From Corallococcus llansteffanensis (GTDB lineage: Bacteria > Myxococcota > Myxococcia > Myxococcales > Myxococcaceae): 63,009 nucleotides of DNA. Both the position numbers and the translations under genes were made by a program. Positions 42,176-49,713 of this stretch are shown here, one piece after another. The stretch is from the NCBI RefSeq assembly GCF_003612055.1, contig NZ_RAWB01000003.1, positions 1 to 63,009 on the forward strand, written 5' to 3'. How positions within the stretch are numbered: position 1 is the first letter of the stretch; the number at the start of each line of letters is the position of its first letter. The notes beneath the pieces are model-generated. The model worked only from the letters and a program-made list of their open reading frames with translations, had not been told where the DNA came from and searched no databases.

Positions 42176-43132
42176 TCACTCGAGGGCGGGCTCCGGAGCG
42201 ATGACGGTCGGGTCGTCGCTCGCGGTCACTTGCTGGATGAGCCGGGCCACCTGCCGCGGGGTCACCGGCTCCCCCACCGAGAGGATGAACTCCTCCAGGT
42301 CCGCCTGGAGCGCGCGGCAGTCCGGGTAACGCTGGTCCCGATCCCTGGCGAGCGTCCGGGCGAGGATGGCTTGCAGGGCACCCGGCAGGTCCGGCCGGAA
42401 CTGCTCGGCGGGCACCGGCGGCTCGGAGACGACGACCTGAAGCAGGTCCCAGCCGGATGTGGACTCATAGGGCCTGCGCGCGGTGAGCAGCTCGTAGAGC
42501 ACCAGACCGAGCGCGTATACGTCCACCCGCCGGTCCGCCGACCGGCCCTCTACCTGCTCGGGCGCCATGTACGCGTACTTGCGCAGGTTGGGGGTGAGAT
42601 GTTCGTGGGTCCATCGGGCCCGGAAGAAGTCGACGCCGAAGTCCACCACCCTCGCCGTCCCCGGGTGCGACAGGAGGATGTTGTACGGCCTGACGCAGCG
42701 GTGGATGAGCCTCAGCGGCTTGTTCGTCTGGGGGTCGGTGAGGTCGTGGGCGTAGGCAAGCCCCTCGCAGGCCTGCGAGATGATGCGCGCACACAGTGTC
42801 GCCGGAAGGGTCATCCGCTGGGCCGCCATGTGCTTGATCAACCTGCTCAGGCTGGGCCCATCGATGTGCTCCCTGGCGAGGAAGTACGTGCCATCCACCA
42901 CACCGAAGTCGAAGACCTGCGCGAGGTGCGGGTGCGAGAGCCGGGCGGCCTCCATCGCCATGTCGAGGAACACCTCCCGGAGCTCCACGTCCTCGGCCAT
43001 GTCCGACCGGAGGCACTGGAGCACCAGCGTCTTCTCGAAGCCCCGCGGGCCGGCGGCCTTGGCCAGATGATCCTCGATGATGCCTTCGGTGAGCAGGCGG
43101 ATGCGCTGGTATTTGCCGACGTGGGATGTCAC
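42176..43132 (-). CDS. Serine/threonine kinase-like protein, predicted pseudokinase
   Basis: 318 residues from GTG at 43130-43132; only the kinase fold is present, with no membrane or sensor domain. The architecture is that of myxobacterial Hanks-type kinases (GFEKTLVLQCL, LSHPHLAQVFDFG, DFG at 164-166, YMAPEQ at 188-192, DVYALG). Key catalytic residues are missing. The ATP-anchoring lysine of the VAIK strand is Gln39, the HRD catalytic aspartate is Cys146 (HRCVRPYN), and the glycine loop lacks GxGxxG (LLTEGIIED). The DFG aspartate and Asn151 remain. The product probably binds a partner kinase or acts as a scaffold. It is convergent with the propeller gene across 45 bp. Confidence 0.88.
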   Translation of the reverse strand: MTSHVGKYQRIRLLTEGIIEDHLAKAAGPRGFEKTLVLQCLRSDMAEDVELREVFLDMAMEAARLSHPHLAQVFDFGVVDGTYFLAREHIDGPSLSRLIKHMAAQRMTLPATLCARIISQACEGLAYAHDLTDPQTNKPLRLIHRCVRPYNILLSHPGTARVVDFGVDFFRARWTHEHLTPNLRKYAYMAPEQVEGRSADRRVDVYALGLVLYELLTARRPYESTSGWDLLQVVVSEPPVPAEQFRPDLPGALQAILARTLARDRDQRYPDCRALQADLEEFILSVGEPVTPRQVARLIQQVTASDDPTVIAPEPALE

Positions 43133-43291
43133 GAGGCGTATGAATAGCAGATATCGCCGGTCTCAACGAGCGCGGGGGGGGCGAACTCAAGCAGGAAGCG
43201 GTCGAATGAATATGACTCATTTTTCTGCTCCTCAGAGCGTTTGCGCCTTCTCGGAGAAAGCCAAGAACGAGTGCCCGCAGGGCCCCGGCTG

Positions 43292-43955
43292 ATGCACTCC
43301 ACTCCTCCCTATGTCGGAGTCGACCTGGGTCGAGGACGGAACGCGGCCTTCGACCCGGTCACGATGCATTGCCTGTACTCGCTGCGGCTCCAGTACCCCA
43401 CGCTCAGCCAGAAGCAGCTGGAGGGCCTCGCGGGCGCCAACATCTACCAGGCGTCGCTCGACAACATGGACTCCCTGAATGGCCAGCGGGACGCGCTCAT
43501 CCAGCGCATCAACGCCAATGGGGTCCGGTACGATCCGGCCACCGGCTCGCAAGCGAGGCTGACGGCCACGGAGACCCGGCAGCTCAATGCGCTGAACGTA
43601 GACATCCTCCAGGAACAGATGCGGGCGCGGCTGTTCTCGTCCGAATCCTACACCGAGCATTCCACCTTCATCGACGTCGTCTCCAACACGCAGCGGGGCA
43701 GCGGATTGCCGCTTCCAGCGAATCCTCGACGACCCGGAGCACGGCCTGGGCGAGCTGCTCGCCATGCGCAAGGCCAGCCACCACACGGCGGACACGCTGC
43801 CGGCGGGAACGGCCGACACCGCGCAGCAGGCCACCGACGCGCTCGACCGGCAGCTGACGCAGGTGCTCGAGGCGCTGGGCACCGACACCCGCACCCTGCC
43901 GTCCACCCACACCCGGGACCTGCTGCTGGCCCTCTGGGTGCAGGCGGCGAAGTAG
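43292..43955 (+). pseudogene. Frameshifted hypothetical gene
   Basis: From ATG at 43292 a coherent frame runs through YPTLSQKQLEGLAGANIY and QEQMRARLFSSESYTEHST to about 43690, then degenerates into a Gly/His/Arg-rich shadow. A second frame takes over at about 43710 (RILDDPEHGLGELLAMRKA, then LDRQLTQVLEALGTDT) and ends at TAG 43953-43955. Joining the two gives a helical protein of about 220 residues, so one indel near 43690-43712 has broken the gene. No family recognised. A sequencing error or programmed shift cannot be excluded. Confidence 0.6.
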
Positions 43956-43980
43956 CGACAGGGGCGGATTCCGCTATCAG

Positions 43981-44337
43981 TTAGACGTCGAAGCACATGG
44001 CAGCTGCCTCATCCCAGGAGCACCCATTCTTGGCGCAGAGCCACCAGGACACGAAGCCTGAGCATCTCACGGCCGCGGTCGTGGACTGCTCCACCTCCCT
44101 CTGCTCTTCGGTGCAGGTCTGCGTGGAAGCGGAGAATGCGAAGGACGCGTGGACGGGCTGCTCGCAATAGCCCGCATGGCCCGAACTGGATGCAACCGGG
44201 CCGATGGCGCTGCTTGGACTGCAGTGCGTCGTGTCGATACAGATGTCGGAGCACTGGGTCGGCAGCGCGATGGCCGCCGCAGGAGCCAGGGCGAAGACAG
44301 CGGTGACGGCCAGCAGGCGATTCCTCAGCACGTTCAT
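43981..44337 (-). CDS. Small secreted cysteine-rich protein
   Basis: 118 residues from ATG at 44335-44337, chosen over an upstream in-frame start because AAGGAG lies 6-7 bp before it and a clean signal peptide follows (RLLAVTAVFALAPAAAIA, cleavage near residue 25). The mature part has eight cysteines, including C-x3-C and C-x5-C pairs (CSDICIDTTHC, CSGFVSWWLCAKNGC), suggesting disulfides in the periplasm or outside. Similar small Cys-rich exported proteins are common in myxobacteria without known function. It appears to be a single-gene unit. Confidence 0.75.
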   Translation of the reverse strand: MNVLRNRLLAVTAVFALAPAAAIALPTQCSDICIDTTHCSPSSAIGPVASSSGHAGYCEQPVHASFAFSASTQTCTEEQREVEQSTTAAVRCSGFVSWWLCAKNGCSWDEAAAMCFDV

Positions 44338-44388
44338 GGGAACTCCTTCTGCGAGGGGACAAACCCCACCTTGGGGTGCCACGAGCCT

Positions 44389-44535
44389 AATGCCTTCTCA
44401 GCGTTCAGGGATACCCGCAATGGACATGACACGGGTGAGTGCCGCGCGGGAGCCTGCTTGGCGAAGAACGACCCTCCGGAAGACGGCGAACCGGAGGAGT
44501 CCGGCTGCGGCTGCACCACCGGCCCTGGCGCCGCG
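44389..44535 (+). pseudogene. Possible fragment of a MYXO-CTERM protein gene
   Basis: The plus-strand frame reads NGHDTGECRAGACLAKNDPP and then EESGCGCTTGPGAA. The acidic run followed by GCGC is how MYXO-CTERM sorting tails begin, but the expected hydrophobic helix and arginines are missing. It lies in the 560-bp gene-free gap that also contains IS91-like relic 2. Low confidence. Confidence 0.35.
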
Positions 44536-44676
44536 GGCTGCCAGCCGCGAGCGGTCAAGGCTTCAGGAAGCCAAAGGCCTTGCAGCTCTCATTCCGGACG
44601 TACCTGAAGCGCTGGAGGGGCATGCGTCCGATGTTGGAGTGCGGCTCCGGCGAAGCAATGCAAAGCGACCTGGCTC

Positions 44677-44850
44677 TCAACACCATGCCATCTGCGCAGG
44701 CCCCTGCGCCGGGGCGAGTTGCGCCGGCCACGTGGGGAGCTCCAGGTGCTCCAAGATGGCGCGCACCCCGCCGGGTGCCGTCAGATACGCCTGCACCCGG
44801 CGCCTGCCTCCACACCTGCCGCACGCGAACACGTCCAGCGCTTCACCCTC
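44677..44850 (-). mobile_element. IS91-like transposase C-terminal relic 2
   Basis: The minus strand reads LDVFACGRCGGRRRVQAYLT, APGGVRAILEHLELPTW and a Pro/Ala/Gln tail ending at a stop (44677-44679). This is the zinc-ribbon and natural C-terminus of an IS91-family transposase. The catalytic two-tyrosine domain is absent. It is the longest of three relics in the window and shows where the ancestral reading frame stopped. Confidence 0.7.
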
Positions 44851-44898
44851 GGCGAGCGGCTTGCCCGGCAGCAGGAGGCTGCAGGGGCAATCGACGCG

Positions 44899-45186
44899 TC
44901 AGTCACTGCAGCCTCCGCCGGAGTCTCCACCCTCTCCGCAGTCGCCGCTGCCGTCGCCTGCACTCAAGGAATCGCCGCCTCCCGTCTCAGCAAAGGAATC
45001 GAAGCGGTCGCCGAGCCATCCGCGGAAGCCGCCGATCGAGTCCGAGATGAGGATTTCGACGCCGGCTTCTGCGGCGCGCGCCCGGTGGGCGTGCACCCAG
45101 CGGAGGAGACGGATGGCGCCCCAGACGGAGGCGAAGAGCGTCAGGGGAACGGCCAGGATGACTGCCAGCTGAAGCGCCCAATTCAT
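44899..45186 (-). CDS. Small single-pass membrane protein with Gly/Cys-rich tail
   Basis: 95 residues from ATG at 45184-45186, with GGAGG 5 bp upstream. Residues 3-27 form a hydrophobic helix (ALQLAVILAVPLTLFASVWG), followed by a basic patch (RWVHAHRARA) that would stay in the cytoplasm. The last 25 residues are Gly, Ser, Asp and Cys (SGDCGEGGDSGGGCSD). No enzyme motif. Similar short helix plus glycine/cysteine tail proteins occur in myxobacteria; function unknown. Confidence 0.7.
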   Translation of the reverse strand: MNWALQLAVILAVPLTLFASVWGAIRLLRWVHAHRARAAEAGVEILISDSIGGFRGWLGDRFDSFAETGGGDSLSAGDGSGDCGEGGDSGGGCSD

Positions 45187-45290
45187 GGCCACCTCCGTGC
45201 TGCGGTGACTTCACTGTGGGCCTGCTCCGTGACAGGGGTGTGTCCAAGACGTGAACGGAGGGTGACTTCCGCCGCGCGATGCCAGCCCGA

Positions 45291-45322
45291 CCGTACCACG
45301 GCCTCTGCCGCACCACGACGCT
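45291..45322. repeat. 32-bp direct repeat, copy 1, beside doxX
   Basis: Begins CCGTACCACGGC and matches 46789-46820 with only about three or four differences, same orientation. It lies 32 bp beyond the doxX stop. Together the copies bracket the doxX/lysR pair. Confidence 0.75.
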
Positions 45323-45354
45323 GGCCATCAGGGTGTAACGGCTCTACGTCGCCT

Positions 45355-45732
45355 TCACAACGCCGAGCTGGCAGGACCGAACCGTCGCTGCGCCGCGTAG
45401 GTGATGCCGGTCAGCACAAGCAGTACGCCAGCGGGCGCACTACTGGCGACGGTGTCACTGGAGGCTACGTGAGAGATGATGGCACCGCTGAGCTCGAAGA
45501 ACAGGCCCGCGAACGCCCATTCCTTCAAGCGCGGCCAACGCGAGCCGAACACCAGGGTGACCGCGGCGAGCAGCTTCCAGACTCCGAGGATCGTGGCCAC
45601 GTAGCCGGGGTAGCCCAGACGCGCCAAGACCTGCATCACGTTGGGCTGGTGCGTGACGTTGAAGGTGCCGGACATCAGAAACAGCGCCGCCAGCAAGCCG
45701 GTAGGCATCCAGTACAGGAGTTTCGTTCTCAT
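45355..45732 (-). CDS. DoxX-like small membrane protein
   Basis: 125 residues, ATG at 45730-45732. Four hydrophobic segments (LLAALFLMSGTFNV, VATILGVWKLLAAVTLVFG, WAFAGLFFELSGAI, GVLLVLTGITYAA) with the DoxX-like pattern of G-x-W-K-L-L in helix 2 and F-x-G-L-F-F-E-L-x-G in helix 3. DoxX-like proteins are inner-membrane proteins, some linked to quinones or redox stress. The gene is divergent from the LysR gene 76 bp away, the usual arrangement for a regulator controlling its neighbour. Confidence 0.88.
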   Translation of the reverse strand: MRTKLLYWMPTGLLAALFLMSGTFNVTHQPNVMQVLARLGYPGYVATILGVWKLLAAVTLVFGSRWPRLKEWAFAGLFFELSGAIISHVASSDTVASSAPAGVLLVLTGITYAAQRRFGPASSAL

Positions 45733-45808
45733 GGCGCTGACCTAAGCCTTCGCGCCGACCTGAGACAACGATGCAAAAATTGGAATGATTGGCTACGATT
45801 TGCTCCAA

Positions 45809-46765
45809 ATGGACGACTTACCGGAGACAGCCGAGCTGATCGCCTTCGTGCGTGTGGTCGACACGCACTCGCTCTCGCGCGCCGCGAAAGAGCTGGGCCT
45901 GCCACGCTCGACCGTTGGACGGCGCTTGCAACGGCTCGAAGAACGCCTCGGCATACGCCTCCTCAAACGCACGACCCGAAGACAGGCGCTCACCGACGCG
46001 GGCGCCGAGTTCTACCAGCACGCGCGCCACTCGGTCGAAGCACTCGAGCGTGCGCGCGCCATCGTGCAGCGACCGAGTGGCAAGGTAGAGGGCCGGGTGC
46101 GCATCTCCGTTCCTACCGGAGCTCCCGACTTCCTGGGGGAGCTCTTCGGTCAGTTCTCGTTGCGCCATCCCGACGTTGTACTGGAGGTGGACGCCAGCAA
46201 TACGCACGTCGATTTGATTCACGGCGGATTTGACCTCGCGCTGCGCGCGGGTCCCGTCGCGTCGACGCCGCTCAACCTGGTGTCACGCAAGTTGGGTGCG
46301 AGCACGCTGGTCTGCGTGGCGACGCCTGCGTATCTGGCAAGAGCAGGAACTCCCAAGCGCGCCACGGACCTGCGCAGGCACGCTTGCTTGAGTCCGTTCG
46401 TGCGCGGAGAAACGCCCTCGCTGAGCTGGCCGCGCCTCAAGGGGGGCAGCGTGCGCATTCATCCGCGCATGACTTCCAACGACATGTTCGTGCTGCTCGG
46501 CGCGGCACGCACCAGCCTTGGCATCGCGCTGCTCCCCGATTTCCTGGCGCAGGCAGAGGTCGCTGCCGGCACTCTGGTGCGGGTTCTCGCCAGGCACATC
46601 GGCGCGCAGACGCCCATCTCGATTGTCTACCACGAGCGCGAGCTGATGCCGTTCGCCGTGCGCACGCTCATCGACTTCATCGTCGAAACGGGGCTCCCCA
46701 CCCGCCAATGTGAAGTGGCAGGTGTCGCGCGCGCGAAAGACCCGCAACGCCCGCGACAGCGCTGA
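45809..46765 (+). CDS. LysR-family transcriptional regulator next to doxX
   Basis: 318 residues from ATG at 45809 (an in-frame ATG at 45785 would add 8 residues; neither has a strong ribosome site). The winged helix-turn-helix is at the N-terminus (FVRVVDTHSLSRAAKELGLP, RSTVGRRLQRLEERLGI), then a dimer helix and a two-lobe effector domain (VRISVPTGAPDFL, DLALRAGPV, GIALLPDFLA). This is the type that represses or activates a divergent redox or transporter gene in response to a small aromatic or quinone. The target is probably doxX, with the operator in the AT-rich 45733-45808 spacer. Confidence 0.9.
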   Translation: MDDLPETAELIAFVRVVDTHSLSRAAKELGLPRSTVGRRLQRLEERLGIRLLKRTTRRQALTDAGAEFYQHARHSVEALERARAIVQRPSGKVEGRVRISVPTGAPDFLGELFGQFSLRHPDVVLEVDASNTHVDLIHGGFDLALRAGPVASTPLNLVSRKLGASTLVCVATPAYLARAGTPKRATDLRRHACLSPFVRGETPSLSWPRLKGGSVRIHPRMTSNDMFVLLGAARTSLGIALLPDFLAQAEVAAGTLVRVLARHIGAQTPISIVYHERELMPFAVRTLIDFIVETGLPTRQCEVAGVARAKDPQRPRQR

Positions 46766-46788
46766 ACGAGCTCGGCCTTGGCCTTCGG

Positions 46789-46820
46789 CCGTACCACGGC
46801 GTCTGCCGCACCATGACACT
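46789..46820. repeat. 32-bp direct repeat, copy 2, beside lysR
   Basis: Same orientation and near-identical to 45291-45322. It begins 24 bp after the lysR stop. The adjoining 46821-46840 (CTCCGTCACGGAGCA) also has an inverted partner near 45223, which suggests remains of an insertion-sequence end. Confidence 0.75.
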
Positions 46821-46854
46821 CTCCGTCACGGAGCAATGTCCCCGACAGCGCGGC

Positions 46855-46985
46855 GAGCCCAGACACATCAGCGTGACGGACAACGTCAGCGCGGACCGTC
46901 GGCCCCGGAGGTCCGCGTAGAGCCCCATCAACCAGCAGCCCACCGGCCGGATGAGGAAACCCAGCGCGAACACCCCGATTCAGAG
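46855..46985 (-). pseudogene. Fragment of an MFS transporter (metabolite:H+ symporter type)
   Basis: The minus strand reads FALGFLIRPVGCWLMGLYAD, then RRSALTLSVTLMCLG. This matches the helix 2-loop-helix 3 region of MHS-family carriers such as alpha-ketoglutarate permease (G-x-x-x-D-R-x-G-R-R loop). Both ends are missing: duplication copy 2 begins about 24 bp beyond one end and unrelated sequence begins at the other. Confidence 0.6.
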
Positions 46986-47011
46986 CCTCGCTGAAGCGAT
47001 GCGGCTCCTGA

Positions 47012-47041
47012 GGAAGGAAGGGAGCGGGCTCCCTTCCCTCC
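47012..47041 (-). terminator. Hairpin terminator of lipoprotein copy 2
   Basis: Same position as in copy 1. The 13-bp stem has one mismatch here and the loop is CGGG, so it is slightly weaker. Confidence 0.55.
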
Positions 47042-47055
47042 CAGGGCTTCAGCGA

Positions 47056-48567
47056 CTACGGGCTGAACATGCCGGTCAGCACGCTGGCGCGGCCTCGAGG
47101 CAGCGAGCGCTTGAACGGGCTCGTCGCGAGGTCAGAGCCCGGCTGGTACCAGCTCTGGATCTCCGCGAAGTACGTCTGGCCCGCCTGCAGCACGCCCGGG
47201 GGCAGGTACACGCTCTGGAGGTCCGTGTGCAGCACCGCCACCCGCGTCGCGGTGGTGGCACCGTTGCTCGTGCCCAGCCGGTAGATGTTCACCACGTAGT
47301 TCGTGGCCGTGCCGACCAGCGGCTTCGACCAGCGCAGCGAGGCGTCAGCCCCCACGCCCGTGAGGTCCTGGAACGCGCCGCGCGTGTTCACCTGGGGCGC
47401 CTGCACCGGCCCGACGAGGGGCTGCACCGGCGCGGCGGTGAACGCGCTCGCCTCCTGATCCACGCGGATGTCCACCCCCATGGTGTAGGGCGTCGCGGTT
47501 CCCAGCTGGTAGCTCTTCGTGAAGCCCGCGGCGGCGAGCGCCACCTTCTGCCACGTCGCCGGGAGCGGGTTGTTGTAGCTCATGCTCCCCGTGACGAGGT
47601 CGGTCCGCTGCGTGTCAGGATTGAGCTTCACGAGCAGTGGCTGCCCGCTGATGGACGCGAGCGCCGTGCTCAGCGCGGCCGGCCGGGCGGACATCCATAT
47701 CTCGTTGTACGTGCTGAGCGCGCCCGGGTTCACCTGGGTGCGCAGGGCCTCGAAGGCCGAGCGTCTCCAGTCCACCGCGAAGGTGCCTGTCGCGACGGGC
47801 TGGGTGAAGGTGCCGCTGACGGTGACGGGCTGGCCCTCCACCTGCGTCATGCTCGTGAGGAGCACCTTGTGCATCGCGCGGTAGGGCACTCCATTCGCGC
47901 TCGTCTGCAACCGCATCTGCGCCAGGGAGAACAGATCCCCGCGGCTGCTGTCGAGCAGCACCGGGTTGAGCATGTCGGCGTAATTGAAGCTCAGCCCGGA
48001 GAGCGACGTGGCGCCCGCCAGGGGGAACCCCGTGACGCCGCTGTTGACGTAGCCGAACGCGCCCGCGTTCAACGAATACACCTCCAGGTAGTCCCCCGAC
48101 TGCCAGGGAGACAGGCCGGTGGCGGACACCGTCACGGGGGTAGGCAGCGAGACGAAGGTGCCATCGCGGCCCCACTCCGTGGAGCCCAGGTCGAACGCGC
48201 GGCCGGTGCTCACCAGGTAGCGCGAGCCCAGCTTCAGGTAGATGCGGCCGGAAGGGACGTTCGGCACGGAGATGGTGCCGTCCGCGGAGCCCGTGCCCGG
48301 ATAGGCCGTGAACGCCCCGGTCGTTGAATCCCGCATGTAGGCCACCACCGACGTGGCGGACTGATTGTAGGGCTTCGTCTCGTTGCCCGACATGGCGACG
48401 AAGGTGACCGGGCTGGTGCCGGTGACCTGGGTGATAAGGCTCTGGGTGACCTGGGAGGTTGCGTCCGCCGACACGGAGGAGTCCACCGCCTCGGCCTCGT
48501 CGAGCCCCCCGCAGCCGACCCCTGCCATGCCGACCAGAAGCCCGAGGGAGATCCATGACTTATGCAT
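47056..48567 (-). CDS. Large predicted lipoprotein, copy 2 of an identical pair
   Basis: 503 residues, the same translated sequence as 39041-40552, including the lipobox-like MAGVGC at the N-terminus and the beta-rich Ser/Thr/Gly body. The silent differences I can see are in three codons: Asp GAC/GAT and Leu CTG/TTG near 48185, and Pro CCG/CCC near 47135. The upstream 120 bp is also copied, so both genes should have the same promoter and be co-expressed, which would double the dose. Function unknown, probably surface exposed. Confidence 0.85.
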   Translation of the reverse strand: MHKSWISLGLLVGMAGVGCGGLDEAEAVDSSVSADATSQVTQSLITQVTGTSPVTFVAMSGNETKPYNQSATSVVAYMRDSTTGAFTAYPGTGSADGTISVPNVPSGRIYLKLGSRYLVSTGRAFDLGSTEWGRDGTFVSLPTPVTVSATGLSPWQSGDYLEVYSLNAGAFGYVNSGVTGFPLAGATSLSGLSFNYADMLNPVLLDSSRGDLFSLAQMRLQTSANGVPYRAMHKVLLTSMTQVEGQPVTVSGTFTQPVATGTFAVDWRRSAFEALRTQVNPGALSTYNEIWMSARPAALSTALASISGQPLLVKLNPDTQRTDLVTGSMSYNNPLPATWQKVALAAAGFTKSYQLGTATPYTMGVDIRVDQEASAFTAAPVQPLVGPVQAPQVNTRGAFQDLTGVGADASLRWSKPLVGTATNYVVNIYRLGTSNGATTATRVAVLHTDLQSVYLPPGVLQAGQTYFAEIQSWYQPGSDLATSPFKRSLPRGRASVLTGMFSP

Positions 48568-48757
48568 TGTGAAGGCAACCCTTTCGACGGCGTCCTGAAT
48601 GGCGCCGCGCAGGGAGATTCATACCGGGTCGGTCTGACATTTCCGGAAGCGCTTCGATTCCAACTTCCCCTCGAGGCAGTGAAGGCGCAGGTGAGCCCGG
48701 CAACGGCCTCCGTGATGGGCGCCTTCCTCCTGGTGACGGCGAGGAGCGTGCTCGGCC

Positions 48758-48856
48758 TTCATCAACTTCGGCACGCGTGAGGAGGAGCACGGCCTCATCG
48801 CCGGCGACCTGATGTCGTTCCTTCGGCTCATCGCGGCAGCACTCCTTCAAAAATGA
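48758..48856 (+). pseudogene. C-terminal relic of an unidentified gene
   Basis: A clean frame FINFGTREEEHGLIAGDLM, then SFLRLIAAALLQK and a stop, without any start, 72 bp beyond the right edge of duplication copy 2. The style (W/F-G-T-R-x-E-E-H-G) is coding, so the 5' part of this gene was probably lost when the duplication arrived. No family recognised. The rest of 48568-48987 holds nothing else I can support. Confidence 0.45.
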
Positions 48857-48987
48857 GAAAGAAAGGATTCCTGCATCAATCCGCACCTCACGGGCTCTTT
48901 GGATTCGAGGCGGTAGCAGCTCGGCTTCAGGAGCGAGCCCTCCACCTTGCCTCAAAGCGTGGAATCACCCCCACACAGGAGCGAAAG

Positions 48988-49587
48988 ATGTCTGAACCCT
49001 CGAAGCGCCCCACCCTCTCATTGCTCACAAGCCTCATGCTGGTCCTCTTGCCCGTGGCTGGCGTGCCGGGGTGCGCCAACGACGCCTCGGACGAAAGTCC
49101 GGCCGTGGAAGAGGTGCGCGAGCAGCGCATCACCGCGGAGACGATTGCCAGCCTGAAGCCGGGAGAGCAGCTCGTGCTGGATCAGCGGGCCCCGGGAAAG
49201 ACGTACACCTTCGACTTCTCCCAGGCGCCCATCGACTTCAGCCGCATCACGGTCATCAATGCCAATGGCAATGCCCAGCCGATGGACAAGTGGCTGAGCG
49301 CGGCCAAGCAGACGGGTCATGACCTGCTGGCCTCGCCGGACCACACCTTCCGGCTGTCCTCTTCTCCCCAGGGCCTTGGAAACCTTTCCGAGACGGAGCT
49401 CGCCAGGCTCCACTCCACCGGCAAGGTCATGAGGGAGGCCGCCCCCGGCACGTTCTCCTCGGGGGACACGTCGGCGAAGGACTGGTACTGCGAATACCGC
49501 TACTACTACCTGTTTTTCTGTGACGCGAACGGGTGGTGCTACGAGTACGTGTACGAGGAGTGGTACTGCGAGGAAAGGGAGTGGTGA
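48988..49587 (+). CDS. Predicted lipoprotein with Tyr/Trp/Cys-rich C-terminal tail
   Basis: 199 residues from ATG at 48988 (AGGAG 7 bp upstream; upstream in-frame starts lack one). Signal helix LLTSLMLVLLPVAG then VPGC (Cys29) as a lipobox. The middle has EQLVLDQRAPGKTYTFDF and DFSRITVINANGNAQPM, perhaps a small beta domain. The last 35 residues are remarkable: from DWYCEYRYYYLFFC to the final residues, about half are Tyr, Trp, Phe or Cys, with acidic residues between. The four cysteines could form disulfides. No known family. It could be a surface redox, metal or aromatic-binding protein, or a precursor that is modified. Confidence 0.8.
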   Translation: MSEPSKRPTLSLLTSLMLVLLPVAGVPGCANDASDESPAVEEVREQRITAETIASLKPGEQLVLDQRAPGKTYTFDFSQAPIDFSRITVINANGNAQPMDKWLSAAKQTGHDLLASPDHTFRLSSSPQGLGNLSETELARLHSTGKVMREAAPGTFSSGDTSAKDWYCEYRYYYLFFCDANGWCYEYVYEEWYCEEREW

Positions 49588-49649
49588 GAAGGCGTTGAGC
49601 CGCGGTGAGCGGCCCCCCGGCCCGCACCCGCTCGCGAGATAAGCGCTGT

Positions 49650-49684
49650 GCAGGTGCCCTCCCGCTGTTCGAGAGGGCACCTGC
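49650..49684 (+). terminator. Hairpin terminator after the aromatic-tail lipoprotein
   Basis: GCAGGTGCCCTC and its perfect reverse complement around an 11-base loop, 62 bp beyond the stop and 30 bp before the next gene. A 12-bp GC-rich stem with no U tract. Confidence 0.6.
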
Positions 49685-49713
49685 GCACATCGGAGTGTTG
49701 AAGGAACCGTCCC

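Larger units (their letters stand above)
47009..48686. repeat. Direct duplication, copy 2 (about 1.68 kb)
   Basis: Same sequence and orientation as 38994-40671. Left edge at TGAGGAAGGAAG (47009); the right edge fades over 48661-48686. On the left it cuts into an MFS relic; on the right it is followed by a C-terminal gene relic. Copy 2 therefore looks like the inserted one. Confidence 0.93.
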
